A stretch of DNA of 64,000 nt from CAWKPF01 sp963851415 (GTDB taxonomy: Bacteria; Acidobacteriota; Thermoanaerobaculia; Multivoradales; Multivoraceae), in the NCBI GenBank assembly GCA_963851415.1, contig CAWKPF010000002.1:3162001-3226000 (forward strand). The letters are read 5' to 3'. Below the pieces are notes generated by a model. It was not told the origin of the DNA and ran no database searches. It saw only the letters and a program-made list of their open reading frames with translations. Numbering within the stretch: position 1 is the stretch's first letter; every line of letters begins with the position of its first letter. Below are positions 26,684-35,844 of the stretch, in pieces. The translations under genes and the position numbers were made by a program.

Positions 26684-26821
26684 CTCCACGCTTCGGCGAA
26701 GCCGACCGTGAGTGCGCTCGAAGCGCTCCTCGTGGACCTGCAGGAAGCGCTCGAGAGGATGAACCAGCGCGCGGTACAACACCGTGCGCTCCGGGTGCCG
26801 GGCCCGGTAGGCCCGCACCTC
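26684..26821 (-). pseudogene. Fragment of an IS91-like transposase
   Basis: The frame reads EVRAYRARHPERTVLYRALV and HPLERFLQVHEERFERTHG, then LRRSVE. This resembles the start of IS91-family transposases, just ahead of their cysteine-rich zinc domain. The rest of the gene, the zinc cysteines and the Y2 active site are gone, and no IS ends can be found. It lies in the gene-free stretch 26546-27321 between the crystallin gene and a kinase gene. Confidence 0.55.
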
Positions 26822-27219
26822 TGCACCGGGCGACTCTGCGCCGGGCGGCTGCCTCGAGTGCGCAGCGACAGCAAGCGACATCTCCCCCCCGGATGAGAGA
26901 AGACGCGAACCGGTGCCCTCATCTGGCTGGAGTCCCGAGCCGAGCTCACGACCTGCGTGCACTCGGGGTGCACTCGGGCCGCGCCCTGAGCCAAGATCCC
27001 GAAGTTCAGCTACCGATGAGCGCGGGCGCGAGCGGCGGCCGGCTAGCTGGAAGCGCTGGCGTCGGGTCGGTCCTCGAGAGACGGCTGAGGCGAACCGCGC
27101 AATCCGCACCTGCTCGCCATCGAAGCCACCACTTCAAAGTCCGCCGTCGAGACCCAGTGATCGAGATCACGAAGACCTCCGGCTCCATCGCGAGCTTCGA
27201 ACACCATCAGCGGCAGAGG

Positions 27220-27248
27220 CGGAAAAGGGTGCCTGTCACCACTTTTCT
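27220..27248. repeat. REP-like element, copy 1
   Basis: Core AAAAGGGTGCCTGTCACC followed by ACTTTTCT, an imperfect palindrome (AAAAG..GTG / CAC..CTTTT). The same 29 bases occur at 30210-30238 in the same orientation. The GGTGCC/GGCAC core resembles the end of the repeat cluster next to the second RAYT gene at 47.3 kb, so both likely belong to one REP family. Confidence 0.8.
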
Positions 27249-27321
27249 CACCGAGCTTCATCGAGTGGGAGTCACGGAGTACCGGTGCCGGTCGCCATCG
27301 TCCCGTCGGTTGCGCTCGTAC

Positions 27322-30075
27322 TCAGTCAGCACCAACCAGGCGTTCGAGCTCGACCGAGAAGTTCTGGATGAGAACCAATTCCGGCGGGCTCTGCCCCTCT
27401 CCTTCGGCAGCCTCGAGGGTCACGAATCGCTCGCCGTCGGGGTGAAGGTCCCACCCGTGGAAGGAGCCGGCCGGGTCGGGCGGCACGAAGATGAGCTCTG
27501 GAGTGGCCGTTCGGAGGCTGCCTTCGGTCGCGATCGCGACCCGCATCAAGGCCCCCGAACCGGGGACCCGATACAGGATCTCTCTACCGTCTGGGCCCCA
27601 GCGAGGGAGCCGGCCTCCTTCGGTGGTGACCTGCCACCGGCCGTTGGCCACGTCAGGGAACGGCTGCACGAAGATCTCCTCGCGGCCGAACCGGTCGGAG
27701 CTGTACGCGAGCCAGCGCCCGTCGGGGGAGAGCGACGGTTCTGTTTCCTTGAATTCGGAGGCGACGAGCTCGGCACTGGAGCCGCCATCGGGAAGCGCCA
27801 CGACGCCGATGTCGCCGCCTTGCATGGACGCTCCCATCGACGCATACATCAGCTGTGCCCCGTCGGGTGTGATGGCAGCGGGGGTCATACTCTCGGCGCT
27901 CGCCCACACGAGCTGTCCGTCGTCCGTCGCATTCAGAGAGCGTCGATAGATGTTCCAGGGACCGCCTCGATTCGAGGCGAAGTAGAGCGCCTCTCCGTCG
28001 CGAGACCATAGGGGGGCCATGTCCGAACCGCTGGCGAGCGTGATGCGCGTCAAGCTGTCGCGCTCGATATCCCAGACGTAGATGTCACTGTTGTCGTCCT
28101 CGTACTTCGCCAGCGCGAGATGTCGGCCGTCGAGGGAAAAGCGAGGCGCCGACCAGGCCGCCGGCCCGAGAGACGTTGGCGTCATGGCGCCGTTGCGATC
28201 GCGCCAGCGCACCACCGTTCTCAGGACAGCGTTTTCCGTAAGGCCCGACGCGTAGGCGAGTGATCCATTCTGGGCGACCGCGAAGTCGCCACCATGGGAC
28301 AAGCCCTTGGTCATGACTTGCTCGACCACGGCGATCGGTGCTCCCCGGATCTCGCGTTTCCCGAGGTCGAACCGGACCGCCATCAAGGTGCCCCCGAGGC
28401 CATAGACGAGGTAGCCGTTGGGAGTGAGAACGGCGCGTCCTGCGTCGGCGAGAAGAGGCTTCAGTTCGCCGCTTTCGAGATCGACGACGGCGAGTCGGGC
28501 GCGCCCCTGTGTCGGTGCGTCATGCAGGGTGACCAGCGCCGCCTTCGAGCCGGGTAGGTACTCCGGCCACCGGATGTCGACCACTCCTTCCGGCACGACC
28601 ACGTCGATCGCCTCGGGTTCACCCCCATCCGCCGAGATGCGCAGCAGGTCGGTCTCGCTGTTGCCCAGAGTGAAGAGAATCGTGTCGTTGTCCCCCCATG
28701 AGGCAGAGAGCGGAACCCTGTCGGCCGAGCGGCTGATCACCACCGGCTGGCCGCCGCGAACCGGGACCTTGTACAAGGTGTTGTCGCTGGCTCCGAAGTA
28801 GGCGAGCCACTGCCCGCCGGGCGAGAACGTCGGAGCGCGGCCGCCCGGCTCGGTCAGCCTGCGACCTTTCAGCTCTCCGAGGGTACGAATGTAGATTCCC
28901 TCCAGGGTCTCATAGGCCACCGAGTTTCCGTCCGGCGAGATGGCGAGAAGGGAGAGGAAGGGCTCGGTCCGAATAGGAGGACTCTGAGAACCGGTGAGAA
29001 TCGAGCGCACGATCGGCCTTGGCGGCTCCGCTCTAGTCCCCCAGAGGGTCAGAGCCGTGATGGCGGCTCCGGCCAGAGCGGCGACGGCAAGTCGCAAGGG
29101 CGCTGCCGCTCGATTCGGCGGCGGAGCGGTCGGGGCGAGGGCCAGGGCGCTCGAGTCGGAATCGAGCAGCTCTTCGAGCTCGAGCCGTGCGTCGCCGATG
29201 TCGCGCAGTCGTCGGCGGGGGTCCTTTTCGAGGCAGCGTTGCAACAGCTTGCAAAGTGCCGGTGGCCCCGACGCAGGGAGCGAATCCCACCGCGGTTCCT
29301 GGGTCAGGACGGAGGCGATGACGTCCATGGCGTCGTCACCGCGAAAGGCACGCTCGCCACTGAGCGCCTCGAACAGGCACACGCCGAAGGCCCAGATGTC
29401 AGTACGCTTGTCGACCGCCCGACCCCTGGCCTGTTCCGGACTCATGTAGGCCGCGGTCCCCATGATCTCGCCGCGTTGGGTCGCGGCGAGAGAAAGCGTC
29501 GGAGACATCGACTGTGCGGTGCCGTCTTCGGTATGCGTGTCGGGCAGTGTCGCCTTGGCGAGACCGAAGTCGAGGATCTTGAGAGGTCGCCCGTCGGCTC
29601 CGGGCTTGATGTTGGCCGGTTTGAGGTCGCGATGGATCACGCCTCGCTCGTGCGCCGCCTCCAGGCCCTCCGCGATCTGGATGAAGAGGGGCAGGGCCTC
29701 CTCTACCGAGAGAGGGCCGCGGCTGACTCTCTCGGCCAGGGTGTCCCCCTCGACCAGCTCCATCACCAGGAAGCTGGGCTCGAGCGGCCGGTCGCCTTCT
29801 GGAGATGAAGCGTCGGGGTCGCCTGTCAGGCGTTCGGTGAAGAAGCCGAAGAGTGTCGCGATGTGCGTGTGGTTGAGCGAAGCGAGGACGCGGGCCTCGC
29901 GCTCGAAGCGAGCCATTCGGTCGGGGTCGTCTGCGACCTCTTTGCGAAGCACCTTGATCGCTACTTCGCGGCCGAGCTGGGTGTCACGTGCCCGATACAC
30001 CTCGCCCATCCCACCCGCACCGAGTACGGAGTGGATCTCGTAAGAACCGAGCCTGGTGCCTGAAGTCAGGGACAT
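27322..30075 (-). CDS. Membrane Ser/Thr protein kinase with WD40/TolB-like propeller
   Basis: A 917-residue kinase. The kinase domain (11-305) keeps GAGGMG, VAIK (K41), HRDLKPAN (D150) and DFG (169-171). A membrane segment lies at about 327-345. The remainder is a beta-propeller of TolB/WD40-like blades: LLAISPDGNSVAYE, FSPGGQWLAYFG, FSLDGRHLALAKYEDDNSDI, LWSRDGEALYFASNR, LSPDGRWLAYSSDRFGREEI, PRWGPDGREILYR. This half lies outside the cytoplasmic membrane and probably binds a ligand. Monocistronic; bracketed by the two identical REP-like elements. Start ATG 30075 fits the family N-terminus. It is the intact form of the type of gene found as a relic at 24.0-24.9 kb. Confidence 0.93.
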   Translation of the reverse strand: MSLTSGTRLGSYEIHSVLGAGGMGEVYRARDTQLGREVAIKVLRKEVADDPDRMARFEREARVLASLNHTHIATLFGFFTERLTGDPDASSPEGDRPLEPSFLVMELVEGDTLAERVSRGPLSVEEALPLFIQIAEGLEAAHERGVIHRDLKPANIKPGADGRPLKILDFGLAKATLPDTHTEDGTAQSMSPTLSLAATQRGEIMGTAAYMSPEQARGRAVDKRTDIWAFGVCLFEALSGERAFRGDDAMDVIASVLTQEPRWDSLPASGPPALCKLLQRCLEKDPRRRLRDIGDARLELEELLDSDSSALALAPTAPPPNRAAAPLRLAVAALAGAAITALTLWGTRAEPPRPIVRSILTGSQSPPIRTEPFLSLLAISPDGNSVAYETLEGIYIRTLGELKGRRLTEPGGRAPTFSPGGQWLAYFGASDNTLYKVPVRGGQPVVISRSADRVPLSASWGDNDTILFTLGNSETDLLRISADGGEPEAIDVVVPEGVVDIRWPEYLPGSKAALVTLHDAPTQGRARLAVVDLESGELKPLLADAGRAVLTPNGYLVYGLGGTLMAVRFDLGKREIRGAPIAVVEQVMTKGLSHGGDFAVAQNGSLAYASGLTENAVLRTVVRWRDRNGAMTPTSLGPAAWSAPRFSLDGRHLALAKYEDDNSDIYVWDIERDSLTRITLASGSDMAPLWSRDGEALYFASNRGGPWNIYRRSLNATDDGQLVWASAESMTPAAITPDGAQLMYASMGASMQGGDIGVVALPDGGSSAELVASEFKETEPSLSPDGRWLAYSSDRFGREEIFVQPFPDVANGRWQVTTEGGRLPRWGPDGREILYRVPGSGALMRVAIATEGSLRTATPELIFVPPDPAGSFHGWDLHPDGERFVTLEAAEGEGQSPPELVLIQNFSVELERLVGAD

Positions 30076-30209
30076 CTGTTCAGCATCCTATACCGGCTCA
30101 CACACCCTCTTTGATGGTCGATCTCTACTTCGCTGCGGCTCGGTTGGTCGAAAGGGCGGTGCCTTCGGCAGCACCTTCGGCAGAGGAACCGAAGCCAAGG
30201 CGACGGAGT

Positions 30210-30238
30210 CGGAAAAGGGTGCCTGTCACCACTTTTCT
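30210..30238. repeat. REP-like element, copy 2
   Basis: Identical over 29 bases to the element at 27220-27248 and in the same orientation, lying 134 bases upstream of the kinase start. Surrounding sequence is not shared except for a few purine-rich bases. Confidence 0.8.
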
Positions 30239-30260
30239 GAACGCTTGGCGACGCGTGGCT

Positions 30261-31320
30261 TCAGTCCGACACGAGAACCTTCGCCGGGTCGATCCGCGAG
30301 GCCCGGCGCGCAGGGAAGAACCCGGCGACGACCGCGGTCCCCGCGAGCAGCACGGCGATGGCGAGATACGTCACCGGATCGAACGGGCTGAGTCCGTAGA
30401 GAAACGAGGACAGCACACCGGATCCGAGAGCCGCCAGCGGCAGACCCACGACGAGCCCGAGCGCCGCCAGCGAAAGGCCGAGACCGAGGACGAGGCGCAG
30501 CACGTCCACAGGGCGGGCGCCGAGACTGATCCGTAGACCGATCTCGGCTGTTCGGCTGTTGACGGTGTACACGAGGACGCCGTACAGGCCCACGGCCGTC
30601 AGGAACAGCCCCACCAGTCCCAGCGCGCTCGCTACCGTGCCGGCGATGCGCTGCGGCAGGAGCGAGACGGCAAGTTGCTGCTCGAGCGGGCCGAGCTCAC
30701 CGAGCGGGAGCTCGGGCGCGCGCTCGCGAATCGTGTCGCGCAGTGCGGCCGTCACATCCTGGCCCGGCCGAGTCCGCAGGATCAGGGTGGCCCGGCTGAG
30801 GGGCATCTGGGCAAACGGCAGATAGAGATAGGGAATCGGCTCCTCGTCGAGCGTTCGGTAGCGGCTGTCCCGGGCGACACCGACGATGTCGACCTCGCGC
30901 GCACCGACCGTCAGGGTGCGGCCGACGACGTCGCCGTTCTCGAAGAAGCGCTCGCGGAACGTCTCGTTGACCAGGGCCACCCCCCGCGCAACCGAGGTGT
31001 CCTGGCGGGTGATTCCTCGTCCTTCCAGAACCGGGATCTTCAGTGCCTCGAAGTAGCCCTGGGAGACCACCGCGTGCTCGATCGAGAACGCGTCTCGGTC
31101 GGGTGGCGGCTCGACGCCGGGAACCTGGACGTCGATCGTCCGAGGGAAGAAGCGCGCTCCCAGACTGAGAGGCACTCGGTCATCAACAGGCGAGCCAATC
31201 GGCTGCGCGGCGCGCCCAGCGCGGTACGGATCGCGATCTCCTGCCGTCGATCGAGCATGCGGCCGAGCAGGAGGTTGGCCACGTTCACGCACGCGATGAG
31301 CAGCACGAAGAACGCCGCCC
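30261..31320 (-). pseudogene. Relic of an ADOP/MacB-type ABC transporter permease
   Basis: The downstream piece (from about 31165 to the stop at 30261) is a good C-terminal half of an acidobacterial duplicated orphan permease: VVSQGYFEALKIPVLEGRGI, GLVGLFLTAVGLYGVLVY, EIGLRISLGARP, and the end FPARRASRIDPAKVLVSD. The upstream piece (31319 to about 31190), in another frame, is the middle membrane helix: FVLLIACVNVANLLLGR and EIAIRTALGAPRSRL. In intact proteins about 200 residues lie between them, so there is a deletion plus frame change. Sequence upstream of 31320 is a REP-like array and the first half of the gene is missing. Intact relatives export substrates or act in stress export with a MacA-type partner. 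Confidence 0.82.
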
Positions 31321-31327
31321 GGCCGAG

Positions 31328-31520
31328 GGAACAACGGTGGAACAACGGTGGAACAACGGTGCAGGGGAGTTCGGATGACCAGGGGAAAGAACGGTAAAGA
31401 ACGGAAAGAACGAAAGAACGGTGCGAAAGAACGGTGCAGGGCAATTCGGACGAAGAAGCGATGGAAGTGAGACACAGAAGTAGTGATGAAGAACGGTGTA
31501 GGGGAGTTCGGATGAAGACA
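31328..31520. repeat. REP-like array on the 3' side of the first RAYT gene
   Basis: Three copies of a unit like GAACGGTGCAGGGGAGTTCG (near 31350, 31429 and 31491) mixed with short runs of GGAACAACGGT and AAAGAACGG. GAAC and GTTC at the unit ends can pair. The reverse complement of the core, CCCTGCACCGTTC, occurs on the other side of the RAYT gene at 32834-32846, so the gene sits between inverted copies, as is usual for RAYT-REP elements. The array replaces the 5' half of the permease relic. Confidence 0.82.
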
Positions 31521-31732
31521 CCAGGTCTCAGTGGCTCACAAGGGTAATCGGCCGAGGACGACTCTGGCGAGGAGCCGCTGGACGCCCAGCGCAGTTGCCA
31601 GAGGCGTCGTTGAGCGCGCAAGAGTCGCCGAGAGGCGCACTACGGCCCGGATCACTGGCAAAGCGACCCCGAGGCTCTCGTGCCCAAACGTCTCGAATGA
31701 GCTCGGGAGCGGGCGTCGGCCTTCCGAGACCT

Positions 31733-32719
31733 TCACGCTCCTCGGATCGGTGGTGGCCGCCCGTGCGCGTAGCGGCGGTAGAGACCCGTCGGCACGAAGG
31801 CGTTCTCGGGAAACTCCTCGATCGCCTCGAGCTCGCCCTGGCGCAGTCTCCTCGAGGCGGCCCGGTATCGAGCCGTCCAACTCTCCAGAGCGTCCACCCA
31901 GCGCTTCCATTCCCCGAGCGTCGCCGCATGGACCTTCGGCCGCTCGCTCCGAGGAGCTGACTGCGGCCGACGACAAAACTGAGATCGATCGGTCAGATGC
32001 CGCCGGTAGTCGCGGCGCACCTGCCTGCGCTGCTCCGCGTACTCCACCCGGAGCTCCTGGACCAGCTCTCTCGTGCGCCGTGCGATCTCCTTGGGCTCCA
32101 GACCGTCCCAGCACGGCAGAGGCGACAGCTCGAGGTAGACCGTGTCCTCGAAGTCCCGGGGATTCCGATGACGGCGGCGGGCTCTGGAGGATCTGGCTCG
32201 CCGGCGACTCCGGTCGACCTCGTACCTCTCGGAGCGCCGGATCCATGTCCCCCTCATTCTCATGGCTCCGGTGAGGAGGGCCTTGACCGCGTGCACTCCA
32301 GGCCATTTCGAGGGATGGGGAACCAGGCCTTCCTTCAGGCCCTGCGAGAGCAGGTAGCGGAGCCGGGCGATCTGGGCCTCGGTCTCGTCGGTGACGGGGG
32401 TGATCGTGGAGTGCGCCTGGAAGATGCCACCGGTCCAGCCACAGAGTCGCTGGACCTCCTTGGCGATCTGGGACTTGGACAGGCAGAGGAAGTCGGCGAC
32501 CTGCTGGGCGGAATCGGCGCGGAGGAGCAGATGTCCATGATTGCTGAGGAAGACGGTGAAGCAGAGGCGAAGTCCGTACTCGCGCTGAGAGTAGGCGAGG
32601 ACACCGATGATGAGGAGATTCAGGAGTTTGGAGGGAATGAAGAAGTAGCGCGACTGGAAGGTCGCGAGGGTGACCTCGTACAGGTGGTCGGGCTGGATAC
32701 ATCTGGGTTTTCTGGCCAT
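31733..32719 (-). CDS. REP-associated tyrosine transposase (RAYT), first copy
   Basis: A 328-residue Y1/HUH-type single-strand transposase of the RAYT (TnpA-REP) group. The metal-binding HUH variant is FLSNHGHLLL, and a likely catalytic tyrosine is in LRYLLSQGLKEGLV; QRLCGWTGGIFQ matches the family. The start MARKPRCIQPDHLYEV is typical. The C-terminal tail is long, basic and arginine-rich, like the second RAYT at 47546-48499. RAYTs cut and move REP repeats rather than themselves. Flanking repeats of one family in inverted orientation support activity here now or recently. Confidence 0.88.
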   Translation of the reverse strand: MARKPRCIQPDHLYEVTLATFQSRYFFIPSKLLNLLIIGVLAYSQREYGLRLCFTVFLSNHGHLLLRADSAQQVADFLCLSKSQIAKEVQRLCGWTGGIFQAHSTITPVTDETEAQIARLRYLLSQGLKEGLVPHPSKWPGVHAVKALLTGAMRMRGTWIRRSERYEVDRSRRRARSSRARRRHRNPRDFEDTVYLELSPLPCWDGLEPKEIARRTRELVQELRVEYAEQRRQVRRDYRRHLTDRSQFCRRPQSAPRSERPKVHAATLGEWKRWVDALESWTARYRAASRRLRQGELEAIEEFPENAFVPTGLYRRYAHGRPPPIRGA

Positions 32720-32796
32720 CTACTCCGGATAGACGCCGGGCCCGCCGCCTACCTGTCAGCCGAGCTCGAAAACAAGCCCTCGCGAGCCGCGAGCCG

Positions 32797-32890
32797 AGTT
32801 GGAGCCGAGTTGCCCTGAGTTGGAGCCGAGTTGCCCTGCACCGTTCACACACACACCGTTCACACACACCGTTCACACACCGTTCCCTTC
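32797..32890. repeat. REP-like repeats on the 5' side of the first RAYT gene
   Basis: Two copies of GAGTTGGAGCCGAGTTGCCCTG followed by CACCGTTCACACA runs (three to four repeats of ACCGTTCACACAC). The core CCCTGCACCGTTC at 32834-32846 is the inverted form of the core in the array at 31328-31520. Similar cores occur at 41.55-41.62 kb. Confidence 0.78.
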
Positions 32891-33053
32891 ACTCGGCAGT
32901 CGCGACGCGGGCCGGTGCCGAGATCGCACCGGGCCCCCGTTCTGCGACCTCATTCCCCGCCGAGTCATCCGGATCGGTGCACCCGATGGCAGCACCCGAC
33001 AAGAACGCAATCAACAGTCCCACTGCGATCACGGGCTCGATGCGTCTGCCCAC
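32889..33053 (-). CDS. Small lipoprotein
   Basis: A 54-residue protein: GTG start at 33053, hydrophobic stretch IAVGLLIAFLSGAAIGC with a lipobox-like cysteine, then a short acidic tail. GTG was preferred over an ATG at 33092 because AAGGAGG lies 7 bases before it, the best ribosome site nearby. It is divergent from the cyclophilin gene. Function unknown; the end abuts the RAYT repeats, so the tail may be altered. Confidence 0.55.
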   Translation of the reverse strand: MGRRIEPVIAVGLLIAFLSGAAIGCTDPDDSAGNEVAERGPGAISAPARVATAE

Positions 33054-33130
33054 GGCTCTGCCTCCTTCGTCGATCCGGTTCCGATGGCGCATTATTCACG
33101 GTTTGCCCCGGGATCAACTAGGCTGCGCTC

Positions 33131-34054
33131 ATGAAGTCCTCTCTTGCGACGACCGGTCCAGCCATCATCATCGCACTCCTCTCCCTCGGACTGGCGCCCA
33201 TCGGCGGGCAGGAGTCGGCCCCCGCCCGCACGATGGCCGAGGTGCTGGCCGCATCGAGCCCGTCGGACTGGCGACCCCTCGACCCGAGCCGCACTCTGGT
33301 TCTCGAGATCGAGCGGGGCCGAGTCGTGATCGAGCTCGCGGCCGCGCTGGCTCCGCGTCACATCGAGAACCTCGAAACGCTCCTGGCACAGAAGTACTTC
33401 GACGGCCTGGCGATCACCCGAGTGCAGGAGAACTACGTCGTGCAGTGGGGGGACCCCGAGGCCGAAAACCCCGAGACGCGTCGCTCGAGCGGTCGCGCCC
33501 AGGCCACGCTCGAGCTCGAGACCGACCGCGCGAGCTCCGGGCTCGAGGTGACGCTGCTTCCCGACGGGGACGTCTATGCCCCGCGAGTGGGCTTCGTCGA
33601 TGGGTTTCCCGTAGCCCTCGACGAAACCGGCGAGAGCCTCTGGCTGGCGCACTGCTACGGCATGGTGGGCGTCGGTCGTGCCGACCCCCTCGACTCGGGC
33701 AACGGAACCGAAATGTATGTCGTCATCGGCCATGCCCCGAGGCACCTCGACCGCAACGTCACCCTCGTCGGCCGGGTGCTCGAGGGTATGGAGCTGCTCA
33801 CCACGCTGCCGCGAGGTACGGGGCCGCTCGGCTTCTACGAGACCGCGACCGAGCGCGTCCCGATCGAATCGGCACGTCTGGGCGACGATCTCCCGGTCGA
33901 ACAGCGAGCGCGCCTCGAAGTGCTCCGCACCGACACCGCGACCTTCACGGCGCTGATCGAGTCACGACGCTACCGTCGGGAGTCGTGGTTCGCGCAGCCC
34001 GGTGGCCACATCGAGCTCTGCAACGTGCCGTTGCCGGTGCGCGAAGCGCCGTAG
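33131..34054 (+). CDS. Exported cyclophilin-type peptidyl-prolyl isomerase
   Basis: A 307-residue protein with a signal peptide (about 1-27), so it acts in the periplasm. The cyclophilin domain (about 55-250) shows LEIERGRVVIELA, LAPRHIENLETLLAQKYFDG, a lid with AHCYGMVGVGR and EMYVVIGHAPRHLDRNVTLVGRV. The long insertion between YVVQWGDPEA and the AHCYG motif fits bacterial variants with extra loops. Isomerisation of X-Pro bonds during folding is the expected activity; the catalytic arginine is not certain from the sequence alone. Converges with the acyl-CoA dehydrogenase gene 24 bases downstream. Confidence 0.87.
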   Translation: MKSSLATTGPAIIIALLSLGLAPIGGQESAPARTMAEVLAASSPSDWRPLDPSRTLVLEIERGRVVIELAAALAPRHIENLETLLAQKYFDGLAITRVQENYVVQWGDPEAENPETRRSSGRAQATLELETDRASSGLEVTLLPDGDVYAPRVGFVDGFPVALDETGESLWLAHCYGMVGVGRADPLDSGNGTEMYVVIGHAPRHLDRNVTLVGRVLEGMELLTTLPRGTGPLGFYETATERVPIESARLGDDLPVEQRARLEVLRTDTATFTALIESRRYRRESWFAQPGGHIELCNVPLPVREAP

Positions 34055-34078
34055 CCGTGAACGCTCAGTAGGCGCGAT

Positions 34079-35740
34079 TCACGCCTCGGGCAGCGCCCGT
34101 GCGAGCACGGTGGCGACAGCGTTCCCGCCGTCTCGTGGGTCGAGGGTCCCGAAGAGATAACCCCGGTCGCGCAACCTCGAGCGACAGAAGGCGTCGGCGA
34201 CCTCGTTCGGCGCATTGCGCACCAGAAGGGAGCCCTGGAGGGTCAGCGCCATCAGCTCGACCAGACGCCGTGCTCGTGCCTCGGCGTCGTTCGGGTCGAC
34301 GAGCTCGGTCCGCAGGCGGTCGATCGCCGAGTCGAGATCCGGCTGAGCGCCCCGACCGAGCTCGATCTCGGCGAGCAGCGCAGGCATGGTCTCGGGCTCC
34401 CGGGCGAGTGCGCGCAAGACGTCGAGACAGATGACGTTGCCCGAGCCCTCCCAGATCGCGTTCACCGGGGCCTCGCGATAGAGGCGGGCGAGGTTCGCTT
34501 CCTCGGCGTAGCCATTGCCGCCCAGACACTCCATCGCTTCCCCGATCATCTGCGGTGCCCGCTTGCACACCCAGTACTTGCCGACCGCGGTGGCGATTCG
34601 CGCGAAGGCGCGCTCCTGCTCTCGGTCTCGACCGCCGCTGCGGGCGGCGTCGTAGGCACGCGCCAGGCGCACCATCAAGACGGTCGCCGCCTCGCTTTCG
34701 AGGGCCAGGTCGGCCAGCACCTGCCTCATCAACGGCTGCTCGGAGAGTTTGCGGCCGAACGCGACGCGGTGCCGGGCATGGTGGAGCGCTTGACTCAAGG
34801 CCTGGCGCATCAGGCCGGTCGAGCCGCTGACACAGTCGAGGCGGGTGTGGTGCACCATCTCGATGATGGTGCGGATCCCGCGATCCTCCTCGCCGACTCT
34901 CCAGGCGAAGGCTCGGTCGTACTCGATCTCGCTCGAAGCGTTCGACCGGTTGCCCATCTTCTCCTTGAGGCGTTGGATGTGGAATGGATTCCGCGTGCCG
35001 TCGGGGCGCCAGCGCGGGACCAGGTAACAGGTCGGCGGCGCCCCCTCGCGGGTCAGTGCCAGGGTGAGGAAGGCATCGCTCATCGGTGCCGAACAGAACC
35101 ACTTGTGACCCACCAGCTCGACCTCGCGACCGTCGTCGGTCAGGGCATGTGCCGCCGTAGTGTTGGCGCGCACGTCGCTGCCCCCTTGCTTCTCGGTCAT
35201 CGCCATGCCCAGGGTGGCAGCGCTCTTCTGCTCGGCCGGCCGCGAGCTCGGGTCGTAGCGGGTCTCGAGCACCCTCGGGATCCAGGTCTGCGCGATCTCC
35301 GGCTCGGCTTCGAGAGCCGGTACGCAGGCGAAGGTCATTGTGATCGGGCAGCCGTGCCCCGCCTCGGTCTGGGAGAGCAGCGAGTGCAGGATCGAGCGGG
35401 CGACGTGAGCCCCGGGTCTCGTCTCCCGCCACGGCAGGCAGTGCACCTCGTGCTCCATGGCCAGCGCCATCAGCTCGTGCCAGGCCGGATGGAACGCGAC
35501 TTCGTCGATGCGATGTCCGAAGCGGTCGAAGGTGCGCAGCTCGGGCTCGTGCCGATTGGCCTCCCGACCGAGCTCCATCACTCGCGCGCTGCCCATCAGC
35601 GTGGCATAGGCGTCCACCGGGTCCCTGGCCCAGCCGCCTCCTTCCCGCTCGAGACCCTCCTGCAGCGGCAAGTCGATGGCCAGGAGATTGCGGTCCTCGA
35701 AGGGCGGGGGCTGGTTGAAGACGCGATGGGTTGGCGCCAT
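34079..35740 (-). CDS. aidB: AidB-like acyl-CoA dehydrogenase
   Basis: A 553-residue flavoprotein of the AidB branch of acyl-CoA dehydrogenases. It starts THRVFNQPPPFEDRNLL, the AidB N-terminal signature, and has GMAMTEKQGGSDVRANTT (FAD and substrate loop), NPFHIQRLKEKMGNRSNAS, and the C-terminal EGSGNVICLDVLR. AidB in E. coli is induced during alkylation stress and binds DNA; enzymatic activity is weak. Length and motifs match the family. Start ATG 35740 follows no strong ribosome site but matches the conserved N-terminus. Confidence 0.92.
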   Translation of the reverse strand: MAPTHRVFNQPPPFEDRNLLAIDLPLQEGLEREGGGWARDPVDAYATLMGSARVMELGREANRHEPELRTFDRFGHRIDEVAFHPAWHELMALAMEHEVHCLPWRETRPGAHVARSILHSLLSQTEAGHGCPITMTFACVPALEAEPEIAQTWIPRVLETRYDPSSRPAEQKSAATLGMAMTEKQGGSDVRANTTAAHALTDDGREVELVGHKWFCSAPMSDAFLTLALTREGAPPTCYLVPRWRPDGTRNPFHIQRLKEKMGNRSNASSEIEYDRAFAWRVGEEDRGIRTIIEMVHHTRLDCVSGSTGLMRQALSQALHHARHRVAFGRKLSEQPLMRQVLADLALESEAATVLMVRLARAYDAARSGGRDREQERAFARIATAVGKYWVCKRAPQMIGEAMECLGGNGYAEEANLARLYREAPVNAIWEGSGNVICLDVLRALAREPETMPALLAEIELGRGAQPDLDSAIDRLRTELVDPNDAEARARRLVELMALTLQGSLLVRNAPNEVADAFCRSRLRDRGYLFGTLDPRDGGNAVATVLARALPEA

Positions 35741-35844
35741 GATCCGAACAACTCTACTGCACGGTCCGAGAACCAGGAGTCGTCGTGAGCGAAGAGTTCA
35801 TGCTGTCGGGCGCACGGATACGTTCATCTAGAGGTCGCCGAGAT

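Larger units (their letters stand above)
26546..27321. other. Gene-free stretch with transposase and REP debris
   Basis: About 775 bases upstream of the crystallin gene. It holds the IS91-like fragment (26684-26821) and a REP-like element (27220-27248). Other frames have noise composition. The crystallin promoter must lie at its left end but I could not identify boxes. Confidence 0.5.

Noticed and set aside
31328..31520. Possible CRISPR or integron repeat cluster
   Set aside because: Units vary in length and spacing and their inverted core occurs on the other side of the RAYT gene; no integrase or cas gene is present.
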